Assembly: GCF_003254055.1 (NCBI RefSeq)
Contig: NZ_QKZT01000026.1
Span: 1-64,000, forward strand
Source: Algoriphagus chordae
GTDB lineage: Bacteria; Bacteroidota; Bacteroidia; Cytophagales; Cyclobacteriaceae
DNA: 64,000 nucleotides
Direction of reading: 5' to 3'
Part shown: piece after piece, positions 44,868-52,937 of the stretch
Numbering within the stretch: the first letter of the stretch is position 1
Layout: each line of letters starts with the position of its first letter
Position numbers and translations under genes: made by a program
The notes under the pieces: model-generated
The model's database searches: none
Seen by the model: only the letters and a program-made list of their open reading frames with translations
What the model was told of the DNA's origin: nothing

Positions 44868-45159
44868 ATTCTTTCCCCATCGTTTGTTTACTCATCGTGA
44901 TAGCATGAAACGATTTCGCTTTTATACTCTAGTTGTAAGGTGAGGTTGGTGCAGTGAATGATTCTTAAAATGTGTTTCAAAACACCAAAATTGTTTTGTG
45001 AACTAAATCGATGAATTATTTAACTAATTGCTTTGAAAAATAAAATAGGGGGGGGTAAATTGAAAATGAAATTTCAAGGTTACCGGTAAATGCGATTTTT
45101 TAGGGGCTTTTTCCTACCCTGCACGAAGCGAAAGGAATTTTATTTTATTCTTAACAACT
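44868..45159 (+). repeat. Conserved spacer, unit 2 (GH5 to Cys-peptide)
   Basis: 292 nt, collinear with 41968-42264. It retains CAAAACA, 7 nt, TGTTTTG (44978-44998), the poly-G tract and TTACCGGTAA (45080-45089), while the TGATATC repeat of unit 1 is degraded. Confidence 0.75.
45048..45055 (+). promoter_or_regulatory. Poly-G tract, eight G, unit 2
   Basis: Eight G at the place where unit 1 has seven; 104 nt before the peptide ATG. Confidence 0.5.
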
Positions 45160-45414
45160 ATGAAAAAATTATTAATTGGATTAGCATTTAGCTTTATTTG
45201 CTTTTCCGGGTTTGCACTAACTGAAGATGGAGCCACATGGAATGCCTGTGGACAGGCGGATGTTGTGGTAGTTGCTGCGGCAATGGGTCAGAATCTCTGC
45301 TCGGGGACTTACTACATTAAAGATATTTGCAATGGAGGTCATATGGCAACGGTAGTTATAGCAGATGATGGGCCAAATAGTAGCTGTGGTGGGTTGCCAG
45401 TTATTCCAGAATGA
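45160..45414 (+). CDS. Small secreted four-cysteine peptide, copy 2
   Basis: 84 residues with the same signal peptide as copy 1 but a very different mature part. The four Cys and their frame are kept: NACG, QNLC-G-Y-I-DIC, DGPNSSCGGLPVIPE. The stretch between the first and second Cys (VVVVAAAMG) is hydrophobic here and not in copy 1. The TGA overlaps the ATG of paralogue C (ATGA), so translation is coupled. Conserved leader, variable core and a coupled lipoprotein suggest a ligand/receptor or toxin/immunity-like pair; that is inference. Confidence 0.75.
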   Translation: MKKLLIGLAFSFICFSGFALTEDGATWNACGQADVVVVAAAMGQNLCSGTYYIKDICNGGHMATVVIADDGPNSSCGGLPVIPE

Positions 45415-46538
45415 AAAGACTATCACTTTTAGCTTTGATTGCCTCTATATGGGGATGCACTGAGGAGAGGTTCTCCTCAGTGCTTAAATACCAAATCTCC
45501 ATCAGCGAAGAGGTAGCCTTAGACTTTAGTGAAGTGGGAATGTCATCGGAAGTGCCTTTTTCTATTTCTCCCTTGGATAATAACAATGAATCTTTCCTTG
45601 TTTTTAATAACTTCTTTAGGCGTTTAGATACTGTTTTTTTTAGTCTGGAAAATAATAGAATAGTATCTGGCTTAGAGGTCTCAAAAGAGGGGCCAGGTGG
45701 TATTCCGTCCTTTGATATTTTTAGCTATAACAAGTACATTGGAGTGATCTACATGAATGGGAATAGTTTTTTTTACAATAAAGATGATTACACAGTTAAA
45801 TTGAACATGACTAATGAGCTAGATAATGGCAGTAGCTCAATTAAGTCTATATATGGTGCTGATAGAAGAAATGGTACATTTCAAATTTCTTCAGATTTGG
45901 GGAGTTATTTTTCAATAATTATCCATGATAATGACACGAATGTTCATTCATTAATGAGTTATGATTTTGATTCGAAAAATTTTCATGATTTACCTTTTTC
46001 ATTTGATGATGATCAAATGATGAAACAGGATATACAATTTAAAAACGGATCTGTAACTATTAGAAATACTTATGCGCCATATTTGACAGTATTTGATTCT
46101 TTATTAATTATCTCTTATCCGTTTTTTAATAAAATTAGTGTTCTCAATTTGGAAGATAATAAACAATCGGACTATTTATTTGAGTCAGAACTTTTTAAAA
46201 CACAGAAAGACTTACCCGTCAAAACAGATAATTCAGATTATGAAAAGTTTAGCGAGGAGTTTACTAAATGGAATAATGATGTCCACTATGCATCTATTTC
46301 TAGACTGAATGATAAATTGATTTACCGTATGGTATTTGAAAACCTTGGATCTTCGAAAGTATATTTAGAATTATTTAACAATTCATTTGACAAGGTTGGA
46401 GAGTTTGATCTAACAGCCCTACAGCCTGATCTGAAATGGTTTCATATCACGGTAGAAGGGAAAATCCTAATACAATCCTCCAAAGATCCTGATGAGGATA
46501 TATTTAAGTATTATCTAATTTCGGTGGATGAGCTCTGA
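45411..46538 (+). CDS. DUF4221-like lipoprotein, paralogue C
   Basis: 375 residues, lipoprotein signal ending SIWGCTEER. N-terminal SVLKYQISISEEVALDFSEV and the C-terminal GKILIQSSKDPDEDIFKYYL tie it to A and B, with a divergent centre. KEGPGGIPSFDIF holds the propeller-like word. It overlaps the Cys-peptide gene by 4 nt. No gene follows on the same strand, so it ends the second unit. Confidence 0.78.
   Translation: MKRLSLLALIASIWGCTEERFSSVLKYQISISEEVALDFSEVGMSSEVPFSISPLDNNNESFLVFNNFFRRLDTVFFSLENNRIVSGLEVSKEGPGGIPSFDIFSYNKYIGVIYMNGNSFFYNKDDYTVKLNMTNELDNGSSSIKSIYGADRRNGTFQISSDLGSYFSIIIHDNDTNVHSLMSYDFDSKNFHDLPFSFDDDQMMKQDIQFKNGSVTIRNTYAPYLTVFDSLLIISYPFFNKISVLNLEDNKQSDYLFESELFKTQKDLPVKTDNSDYEKFSEEFTKWNNDVHYASISRLNDKLIYRMVFENLGSSKVYLELFNNSFDKVGEFDLTALQPDLKWFHITVEGKILIQSSKDPDEDIFKYYLISVDEL
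45458..45482 (+). repeat. Intragenic hairpin in paralogue C
   Basis: CACTGAGGAGA, GGT loop, TCTCCTCAGTG: the same arms as A and B, with the stem extended to 11 bp by its own loop bases. Confidence 0.6.
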
Positions 46539-46639
46539 TTTTAGTTTCAGATAATCTCCGCCTTGGATTGTCTCTCTACTCACTGAAATAATATGTATGC
46601 TACGCTGCTTTTGCTGTTCGTGAAGACACTAACAGCGGC

Positions 46640-46711
46640 AACGTGGAATCTCCCAATTCTCAAATCTCTTATTCTCCCAATCTCTAGTCTCTCAATCTCA
46701 CAATTCCCAAA
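46640..46711. repeat. Low-complexity pyrimidine tract
   Basis: CCCAATTCTCAAATCTC-type words repeat here with small changes down to the 3' end of the E1 gene. Similar TTCCAATTTT runs lie at about 50580-50615 and 56715-56760. Confidence 0.5.
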
Positions 46712-48712
46712 TCAATACTCCATCAATTCCCTCAGTTTCACCCTAAACCGCTCCACAGGTAGAAACTGTTTTTCCAGATTTGGTGCAAAAGGAACAGGCG
46801 TATCCAAACTTCCTTGCCGCATCACAGGAGCGTCCAGATCCTGGAAGCAATGCTCGGAGATCCATGCACAAATCTCCGCGCCGATTCCACCCGTTAGACA
46901 ATCTTCCTGAAGGAAAATCACTTTGCCCGTCTTTTTCACCGTGGCTTTTACAGCTTCCTTGTCCCAGGGCAAAAGCGTACGCAAATCCAGAATATCAGCA
47001 GAAACCCCAAGTTCTTCCACTGCTTTAACCGCCCAATGAACGCCCATTCCGTAGGTTATAATGGAGACTTGCCCGCCGGACTGTGTCAAAGCTACTTTGC
47101 CAATTTCCACCGTGTAATATTCATCAGGAATCTCTGCGCTGATGGATCTATACATTCCCTTATGCTCAAAATAGAGATAGGGATTTGAATCTTCAAAAGC
47201 GGCATTGAGTAAGCCTTTGGCATCGTATGGATTGGATGGATACACAATCTTCAAACCCGGAGTGTGGAAAAACCAAGCTTCGTTGGACTGGGAGTGAAAA
47301 GGTCCAGCGGCCATCCCAGCACCCGTAGGCATGCGGATTACTACGTCGGCTTGCTGTCCCCAGCGGTAATGGATCTTGGCGAGGTTGTTTATGATTTGGT
47401 TGAAACCCACGGTGACGAAATCTGCAAACTGCATTTCTACCATGGCTTTAAAACCTTTGATGGAAAGTCCAAGTCCGGCACCAATGATGGCACTTTCGCA
47501 AAGCGGCGTATTACGAACTCGATCAGCACCGAATTGAGCTTTGAACCCATCTGTGATTTTGAAAACCCCACCGTATTCTCCTATGTCTTGTCCCATGAGG
47601 ATGAGGTTCGGGTACTTTTCCATGGATTGTCTCAATCCATCGGAGATCGCATCGACTAGTCGCTTTTCGGATTTGGTGCCATTTGCTGATGGTAGTTTAA
47701 TTTCCTGTGAAAATGGCGCATAGACATCAGCTAGCTCTTGATCAAGATTGGCAGAAATGGCTTCTTCAGCAAAGGCAATTTCTAAAGCATCGTTGATGGC
47801 TTGCTTGACTTTTTTATTCAGTAGCTCTTTTGCCTTTTCATCGAGAACTCCAATTTCTTCCAGATAGCGCTCGTAGTTATCAACTGGATCCAATTTCGCC
47901 CAATCCTCTATGAGTTGCTTCGGGACGTATTTGGTGCCAGAAGCTTCTTCATGCCCTCGCATACGGAAAGTGATGGCTTCTACGAGTACTGGGCGAGGAT
48001 TTTCACGAATATCTTCTGCAAGCCTTTTGATGGCAGTATAGACTTCCAGTACATTGTTCCCTTGAATTCGGATGCTTTCCATTCCATAGCCAGGGCCTTT
48101 ATCGGTGAAGTTCTTGAAAGCAAATTGCTCCTCGCTCGGTGTGGAAAGCCCGTAGCCGTTGTGCTCAATGACAAAAATCACAGGCAATTTCCAGACTGCT
48201 GCCACATTCAACCCTTCGTGAAAATCCCCTTCAGAACTTGCTCCATCTCCTGAAAACACTACCGTAACTTTCTTTTCGTTGGAGAGCTTATCGGCCAAGG
48301 CGATTCCATCTGCTATAGCGAGTTGCGGTCCCAAATGCGAAATCATTCCTACCACATGATGCTCAATCGATCCGAAGTGAAAGGATCGGTCACGGCCTTT
48401 GGTGAAACCAGATAGTTTTCCTTGGAACTGAGCGAAAAGTCGTTCCAATGGCATTTTCCTTCCAGTGAAAATCCCCAGGTTTCTATGCATAGGAAGAATA
48501 AACTCGTCTGCATTCAGCGCATTGACAACTCCGATAGAAATAGCTTCCTGACCCCAGCCGCTAAACCACTTGGAAATCTTGCCTTGACGGAGCAGAATCA
48601 GCATTTTCTCTTCGATTCGTCGAGGCATTATGAGCGATTCATATAGCTCCAATAGTTTTTGGTCAGAAAGATCTTTACGATCGAAAGTTAGAAATTGGGC
48701 GGTGGTTTCCAT
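46712..48712 (-). CDS. 2-oxoacid dehydrogenase E1, fused alpha and beta subunits
   Basis: Thiamine-diphosphate enzyme that decarboxylates a 2-oxo acid and loads the lipoyl arm of E2, as part of the branched-chain (2-oxoisovalerate) or pyruvate complex. 666 residues: alpha part (about 1-330) with the ThDP motif GDGASSEGDFHEGLN then the IEHNGYGLS segment, and beta part (about 350-666) with MGQDIGEYGGVFKITDGF and LCESAIIGAGLGLSIKGFKA. The fusion is common in Bacteroidota, where it is usually annotated as branched-chain E1. No E2 or E3 gene is adjacent. Exact substrate uncertain. Confidence 0.92.
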   Translation of the reverse strand: METTAQFLTFDRKDLSDQKLLELYESLIMPRRIEEKMLILLRQGKISKWFSGWGQEAISIGVVNALNADEFILPMHRNLGIFTGRKMPLERLFAQFQGKLSGFTKGRDRSFHFGSIEHHVVGMISHLGPQLAIADGIALADKLSNEKKVTVVFSGDGASSEGDFHEGLNVAAVWKLPVIFVIEHNGYGLSTPSEEQFAFKNFTDKGPGYGMESIRIQGNNVLEVYTAIKRLAEDIRENPRPVLVEAITFRMRGHEEASGTKYVPKQLIEDWAKLDPVDNYERYLEEIGVLDEKAKELLNKKVKQAINDALEIAFAEEAISANLDQELADVYAPFSQEIKLPSANGTKSEKRLVDAISDGLRQSMEKYPNLILMGQDIGEYGGVFKITDGFKAQFGADRVRNTPLCESAIIGAGLGLSIKGFKAMVEMQFADFVTVGFNQIINNLAKIHYRWGQQADVVIRMPTGAGMAAGPFHSQSNEAWFFHTPGLKIVYPSNPYDAKGLLNAAFEDSNPYLYFEHKGMYRSISAEIPDEYYTVEIGKVALTQSGGQVSIITYGMGVHWAVKAVEELGVSADILDLRTLLPWDKEAVKATVKKTGKVIFLQEDCLTGGIGAEICAWISEHCFQDLDAPVMRQGSLDTPVPFAPNLEKQFLPVERFRVKLRELMEY

Positions 48713-49211
48713 AGAGTGGTGATTTCCATTCTAAGTTACAGGAAGCTAGCAAAAAGGCAAAGTATGAGATCTCGCCCTGCGAAGTGGCCCCGGTATGAAA
48801 CCGGGGCGAAAAATAAATGCAAGGAGTTAAAAAGTTTGCTGTACGTCTCAAAAGTAGTAAAAGACCCTCGCCCCAAAGCAGGAAGCGAGTTAAGCTTAGT
48901 TTAACAATATGTCTTGAGAAATGATCTTGAGATAATATTGGCTTTCCTTAGATACAATTCATGATTTGAGACTTCAGAAATTGGAATACAAAAGTTTGAT
49001 TCTCTTATCTGCTAAGGTCTTGACAGGTAGGTTTTTCGAGGTGAAACTAATGAAGCATGAGTTTTTAGCTTTCTGCTAAATAAAGATTGAATTCTGGTCT
49101 CTGCGGAAACTTCTCCTGCTCTAAGATTAAAAAAAAAATATCAGATAATAGGCTGCTGTCCAAAAGAAAGAGGAAATTACAAGCCTAACTTTAACCTAAA
49201 ACCTGACATAT
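48713..49211. other. 499-bp stretch without a gene
   Basis: No reading frame with coding character. One strong hairpin, GCCCCGGT, 5 nt, ACCGGGGC (48787-48807), could be a terminator or repeat remnant. The last 60 nt are purine-rich leader before the secreted protein gene. Confidence 0.5.
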
Positions 49212-50306
49212 ATGAAACTCAAATCAGTTCTATTTTTTGTGGCACTTACATTTTCTCTTGGCTTTTCAGCCTCCAGTCAAAGTACTAGGAAAACAGTAGT
49301 CAGCATTTCCGCAGATAAGTTCTATATCAACTATGAGTTGACCTATTCGGGCAGGAACTGGAATGGTCATTCGGTGGAGGGATTGTTGATGAATTCGAGA
49401 ATGGTGCAAGGGATGTTTGATGACTTGAATCCTGAGACGGTCAAAAACTGGCATTATTCGGATACTAAGAAATGGGATGCGGACAGAAATACGGATGAAT
49501 TTGTAGCTAATATGCCGATATGGAAGTCTTATGGGCTGTTGTCATTTACACTGAATCTGCAAGGAGGGAGTCCATTTGGCTATTCACAGAATCAGCCTTG
49601 GATCAATTCTCCTTATACAGAAACTGGTGAATTGAGACCTGACTATTTCAAGAGGCTAGAGAAAATTCTAGATAAGGCAGATGAATTGGGCATGGCGCCA
49701 ATTATTGGTTTGTTTTATTTTGGTCAGGATGATCGCCTAGCTGACGAAAATGCAGTGTTTAATGCCGTTACCAATGCTGTGGATTGGATTTTGGAGAAGG
49801 GCTATACCAATGTGCTCATAGAAGTGAACAACGAGTGCAATGTGAATTATGAACATGAGATTCTTCAACCAGAGCGGGTTCATGAATTGATCGAATTGGT
49901 GAAAAGTAGGGAGAGAGATGGACGAAGATTATTGGTCAGTACTAGCTATGGTGGGGGCACGATTCCTAAAGAAAATGTGGTGAGGGCTTCTGACTTTATT
50001 TTGCTACATGGTAATGGGGTGTCGGATCCTGATAAAATTGTGGAGATGGTCGAGGAAACCAGAAGTGTCTCAGGCTACGAGCCTATGCCTATTGTCTTCA
50101 ATGAAGATGATCACTTCAGTTTTGACCAGCCTAAGAACAACTTTACCGCTGCAGTTTCCGCCTACGCTTCCTGGGGATATTTTGATTACCGCATGAAAGA
50201 CGAGGGATTTGAAGAAGGCTACCAGAGCGTACCAGTGGATTGGGGGATTAATTCTGAGAGAAAGAAAGGGTTTTTTGAGCTGCTGAAGGAGATAACTGGG
50301 TATTAA
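49212..50306 (+). CDS. Secreted glycoside-hydrolase-like TIM-barrel protein
   Basis: 364 residues with a signal peptide (MKLKSVLFFVALTFSLGFSA, cleavage near ASS). The fold reads like a GH5-related barrel: FYINYELTYSGRNWNGHSVE, GLLSFTLNLQGGSPFGYS, a candidate acid/base Glu in NVLIEVNNECNVNYEHE, then FILLHGNGVS and a candidate nucleophile Glu in PIVFNEDDHFSF. The family is not one I can name; DUF-type GH-like proteins of this pattern are common in Bacteroidota. It stands alone, unlinked to a SusC/SusD pair. Confidence 0.6.
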   Translation: MKLKSVLFFVALTFSLGFSASSQSTRKTVVSISADKFYINYELTYSGRNWNGHSVEGLLMNSRMVQGMFDDLNPETVKNWHYSDTKKWDADRNTDEFVANMPIWKSYGLLSFTLNLQGGSPFGYSQNQPWINSPYTETGELRPDYFKRLEKILDKADELGMAPIIGLFYFGQDDRLADENAVFNAVTNAVDWILEKGYTNVLIEVNNECNVNYEHEILQPERVHELIELVKSRERDGRRLLVSTSYGGGTIPKENVVRASDFILLHGNGVSDPDKIVEMVEETRSVSGYEPMPIVFNEDDHFSFDQPKNNFTAAVSAYASWGYFDYRMKDEGFEEGYQSVPVDWGINSERKKGFFELLKEITGY

Positions 50307-50644
50307 GGGAATTTATATTCTGAAATTTGCATAAAGATGGCGAGAGGTTCTTTTTACCGCTGAGGCGCTAAGTTCGCAGAGAAGAATTGCAAAGATTAAA
50401 ATGATTTTTCTACAGGTCGTTTACAACTCTTTTTATGCCTTCTATCATTGTTGAAAGATTGAAACGATAACCTTTGCGTTTTGCTTCGTGTTCTCAGCTA
50501 CTTTGCGGTAAAAAAATATAAATCAACGCATAAACCTATCAAGAGCAATAGCTTATTCCCCCGCATTGACAGCTCCTAAGAATTTTCCAATTTTATAATT
50601 TTCTAATTTTTAAATTCAAAAAAATCGCTTCACGCTTTTTTGTC
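50307..50644. other. Non-coding stretch with an inverted pair of intergenic repeats
   Basis: TTTTTACCGCTGAGGCGCTA at about 50352 and, in opposite orientation, a CTTTGCGGTAAAAA-type end at about 50502-50516 form an imperfect long inverted repeat. The word type (taccgc, cgctaag, cgcaaag) matches the repeats at 35680-35906. AT-rich TTCCAATTTT runs fill 50580-50615. Confidence 0.5.
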
Positions 50645-50652
50645 TACCTTTG
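50645..50652 (+). promoter_or_regulatory. -7 box of the rimO promoter
   Basis: TACCTTTG, a TAnnTTTG match. It lies 24 nt before the GTG start, which shows that any start further upstream would fall in the promoter. Confidence 0.5.
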
Positions 50653-50675
50653 CCCCCTCAAAAAGTAGGAAAACT

Positions 50676-51989
50676 GTGAAAGCGAGAACCTTAAAAAAAG
50701 ACAAAGTCAATATTGTAACCATGGGTTGCTCAAAGAATCTTGTTGATTCGGAGGTGCTACTTACCCAGCTTCGAGGCAATGGCATCAACGCTACCCACGA
50801 GTCTGGAACGGATGACAATAACATCATCATTATCAATACTTGCGGGTTTATCGACAATGCAAAGCAGGAGTCTATCGACACCATTTTGCAGTATGTGGAT
50901 GCCAAAGAGCAAGGTTTGGTGGACAAAGTCTATGTGACAGGATGTCTTTCGCAGCGGTACAAAGACGATCTGGAAAAGGAAATTCCTCAGGTCGATGCAT
51001 TTTTTGGTACTAGGGATTTGCCTGCGATTTTGAAGAAATTCAAAGCAGATTACAAGCATGAGTTGGTAGGAGAGCGTTTGTTGACGCACTCTTCTCACTA
51101 TGCTTATATGAAGATCTCAGAAGGATGTGATAGACCTTGCTCATTTTGCGCTATTCCTATTATGCGTGGAGGGCATATCTCCAGACCGATTGAAGAATTG
51201 GTGAAGGAAGCGGAGCATAAAGCCGCTGGTGGAACCAAGGAATTGCTGTTGATCGCTCAGGATTCTACATATTATGGATTAGATATCTATAAAAAGAGAA
51301 ATCTTGCAGAGTTGATGCGCAGGCTTTCTGATGTGGAGGGAATCGACTGGATTCGCCTACATTATGCCTATCCAACTGGGTTTCCAATGGACGTTATTGA
51401 GGTGATGAAGGAGCGTGATAATATCTGTAATTACCTGGATATTCCTTTGCAACATGGTTCTTCAGATGTGTTAAAAGCGATGCGTCGAGGTACAACTCGC
51501 GAAAAGCAGGAGAGTTTAATCCATAACATCCGTGATATTTTGCCGGATATCGCGATCCGTACTACGCTGATTGCTGGGCATCCAGGCGAGGGCGAAAAAG
51601 AATATCAGGAAATGGTAGACTTTGTAGAGCGAATGAAATTTGAGCGTTTGGGAGTATTTACCTATTCTCATGAGGAAAATACGCATGCTTATTCTATGGA
51701 GGACAACATTCCTCAGGAAGTGAAGCAGGAGCGTGCAAACAACTTAATGGAGATTCAGGAGCAGATTTCTTACGACTTAAATCAGGAGAAAATCGGCAAG
51801 TCTTTCAAAGTATTGATCGACAAAAAAGAAGGCGGTCACTTCGTAGGCCGTACAGAATACGATTCAGTGGAAGTGGATAATGAAGTGCTGATTGATGCTT
51901 CAAAATTCTATTGCCGAGTTGGAGACTTTGTAAATGTGAAAGTAACTGATGCTACAGAGTTTGATCTGTATGCGGATGTGGAGGAGTAA
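50676..51989 (+). CDS. rimO: Ribosomal protein S12 methylthiotransferase RimO
   Basis: Radical-SAM enzyme that methylthiolates Asp of ribosomal protein S12. 437 residues from a GTG at 50676, giving MKARTLKKDKVNIVTMGCSK, the usual N-terminus of Bacteroidota RimO; a TTG at 50640 would lie upstream of the -7 box. UPF0004 domain first, then the radical-SAM cluster CDRPCSFC (Cys151, 155, 158) and a C-terminal TRAM domain from about 375. Single gene, with REP hairpins directly after its stop. Confidence 0.95.
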   Translation: MKARTLKKDKVNIVTMGCSKNLVDSEVLLTQLRGNGINATHESGTDDNNIIIINTCGFIDNAKQESIDTILQYVDAKEQGLVDKVYVTGCLSQRYKDDLEKEIPQVDAFFGTRDLPAILKKFKADYKHELVGERLLTHSSHYAYMKISEGCDRPCSFCAIPIMRGGHISRPIEELVKEAEHKAAGGTKELLLIAQDSTYYGLDIYKKRNLAELMRRLSDVEGIDWIRLHYAYPTGFPMDVIEVMKERDNICNYLDIPLQHGSSDVLKAMRRGTTREKQESLIHNIRDILPDIAIRTTLIAGHPGEGEKEYQEMVDFVERMKFERLGVFTYSHEENTHAYSMEDNIPQEVKQERANNLMEIQEQISYDLNQEKIGKSFKVLIDKKEGGHFVGRTEYDSVEVDNEVLIDASKFYCRVGDFVNVKVTDATEFDLYADVEE

Positions 51990-52001
51990 AATATATTAAT
52001 T

Positions 52002-52056
52002 CCAGCTTCTGGAGAACAACGATAGTAGGTGTTATGCTGCTTCTCCAGAAGCAGCA
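52002..52056. repeat. REP cluster 1 (two inverted elements)
   Basis: A degenerate element at 52002-52020 (CCAGCTTCTGGAGAA then CAAC) and a perfect hairpin at 52035-52056 with arms TGCTGCTTCT and AGAAGCAGCA around CC. They are in opposite orientation, like a BIME. They lie between rimO and the RAYT gene and may act as the rimO terminator. Confidence 0.8.
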
Positions 52057-52128
52057 TTTTCATTATTTTTAAAGTTCAGTATGCAACTGACTTCGTATTA
52101 TTTGTGAAATAATTTTTAAACTTTAATA

Positions 52129-52674
52129 ATGAGACCATTTCAAGTTTCTGATCAGCATGCAGTTTATTTTTTGACATTAACAATTGTCGACTGGATAGAT
52201 GTTTTTACGAGGAAAGAATATAAGATAGAAGTTGTTGAGAGTCTAAATTTCTGTGTTGAGAGAAAGGGATTAGAGATTTTTGCTTGGTGCTTAATGAGTA
52301 ATCACCTTCATTTGTTATGTAGATCAAAAGAGGTTTTTAGATTAAGTGATACTATTCAAGATTTTAAAAAATTCACTGCTAGAAAGATTTTAGCAAGTAT
52401 GGAAAGAGAATCAATTGAATCCAGAGCAGCATGGATTTTGAAAACTTTTAAGGAGAAGGGAGCGAATCAAAATAGAATAACTAATTATAAATTTTGGGTT
52501 GATGGATTGCATGCAGTAGTAATAGAATCAAATCAATTTTTGGAACAGAAACTCCATTACATTCATCAAAATCCGGTTGGAGCTATGATAGTAGATGAAC
52601 CTGAGGAATATTTGTTCAGCTCCGCGAGAGATTATGCTGGTAGAAAAGGACTAGTGAAGGTTGAGTTGTATTAG
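52129..52674 (+). CDS. REP-associated tyrosine transposase (RAYT, Y1/HUH)
   Basis: 181 residues of the IS200-like Y1 superfamily. HUH motif in MSNHLHLL (His59, His61) and catalytic Tyr144 in LHYIHQNPVGA, plus the typical FWVDGLHAVVIES and EYLFSSARDYAG. RAYTs act on REP palindromes rather than moving a classical element. The gene has no terminal inverted repeats of its own, and matching REP hairpins flank it on both sides (52002-52056, 52683-52779) and recur at 55244-55301. The gene is AT-richer than its neighbours, which fits acquisition. Confidence 0.9.
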   Translation: MRPFQVSDQHAVYFLTLTIVDWIDVFTRKEYKIEVVESLNFCVERKGLEIFAWCLMSNHLHLLCRSKEVFRLSDTIQDFKKFTARKILASMERESIESRAAWILKTFKEKGANQNRITNYKFWVDGLHAVVIESNQFLEQKLHYIHQNPVGAMIVDEPEEYLFSSARDYAGRKGLVKVELY

Positions 52675-52682
52675 TTCACTTT

Positions 52683-52779
52683 GTGCTGCTTCTGGAGAAG
52701 CAGCACAACGAAGGAATAAGTCCTGCTTCTGGAGAAGCAGCACAACGATACTGGTTATGCTGCTTTTCCGAAAGCAGCA
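52683..52779. repeat. REP cluster 2 (three elements)
   Basis: Elements at 52683-52706, 52722-52742 and 52758-52779. The first two share orientation and the ACAACGA tail, and the third is inverted with changed loop bases (TGCTGCTTTT, CC, GAAAGCAGCA, one mismatch). The pattern is that of a REP/BIME array next to its RAYT. Confidence 0.85.
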
Positions 52780-52937
52780 TTTTTTGTTTTCATAATGCAG
52801 ATTTTGATGGCTCCCAAAAAGTCTAAATCGCCAAAATCCCTTGTTCGTCTGGAGATTTGCTGTGTTCATAGAGATTTTTTTCTCGACCTTAGTTAATTAG
52901 CCAATTTGAGCCTGTCAACAACTCAACTGTTCTAATT

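Noticed and set aside
43849..44895. Minus-strand frames opposite the intact GH5 gene
   Set aside because: They mirror the GH5 coding sequence, and the first GH5 copy shows them only in part, as expected for shadows.
47264..47659. Plus-strand frames inside the E1 gene
   Set aside because: Antisense to a well-supported enzyme gene; no start context and no recognisable motif.
52683..52779. CRISPR array, because of the regularly repeated palindromes
   Set aside because: The elements alternate in orientation, spacing is irregular, there are no unique spacers of constant length and no cas genes; REP elements explain them.
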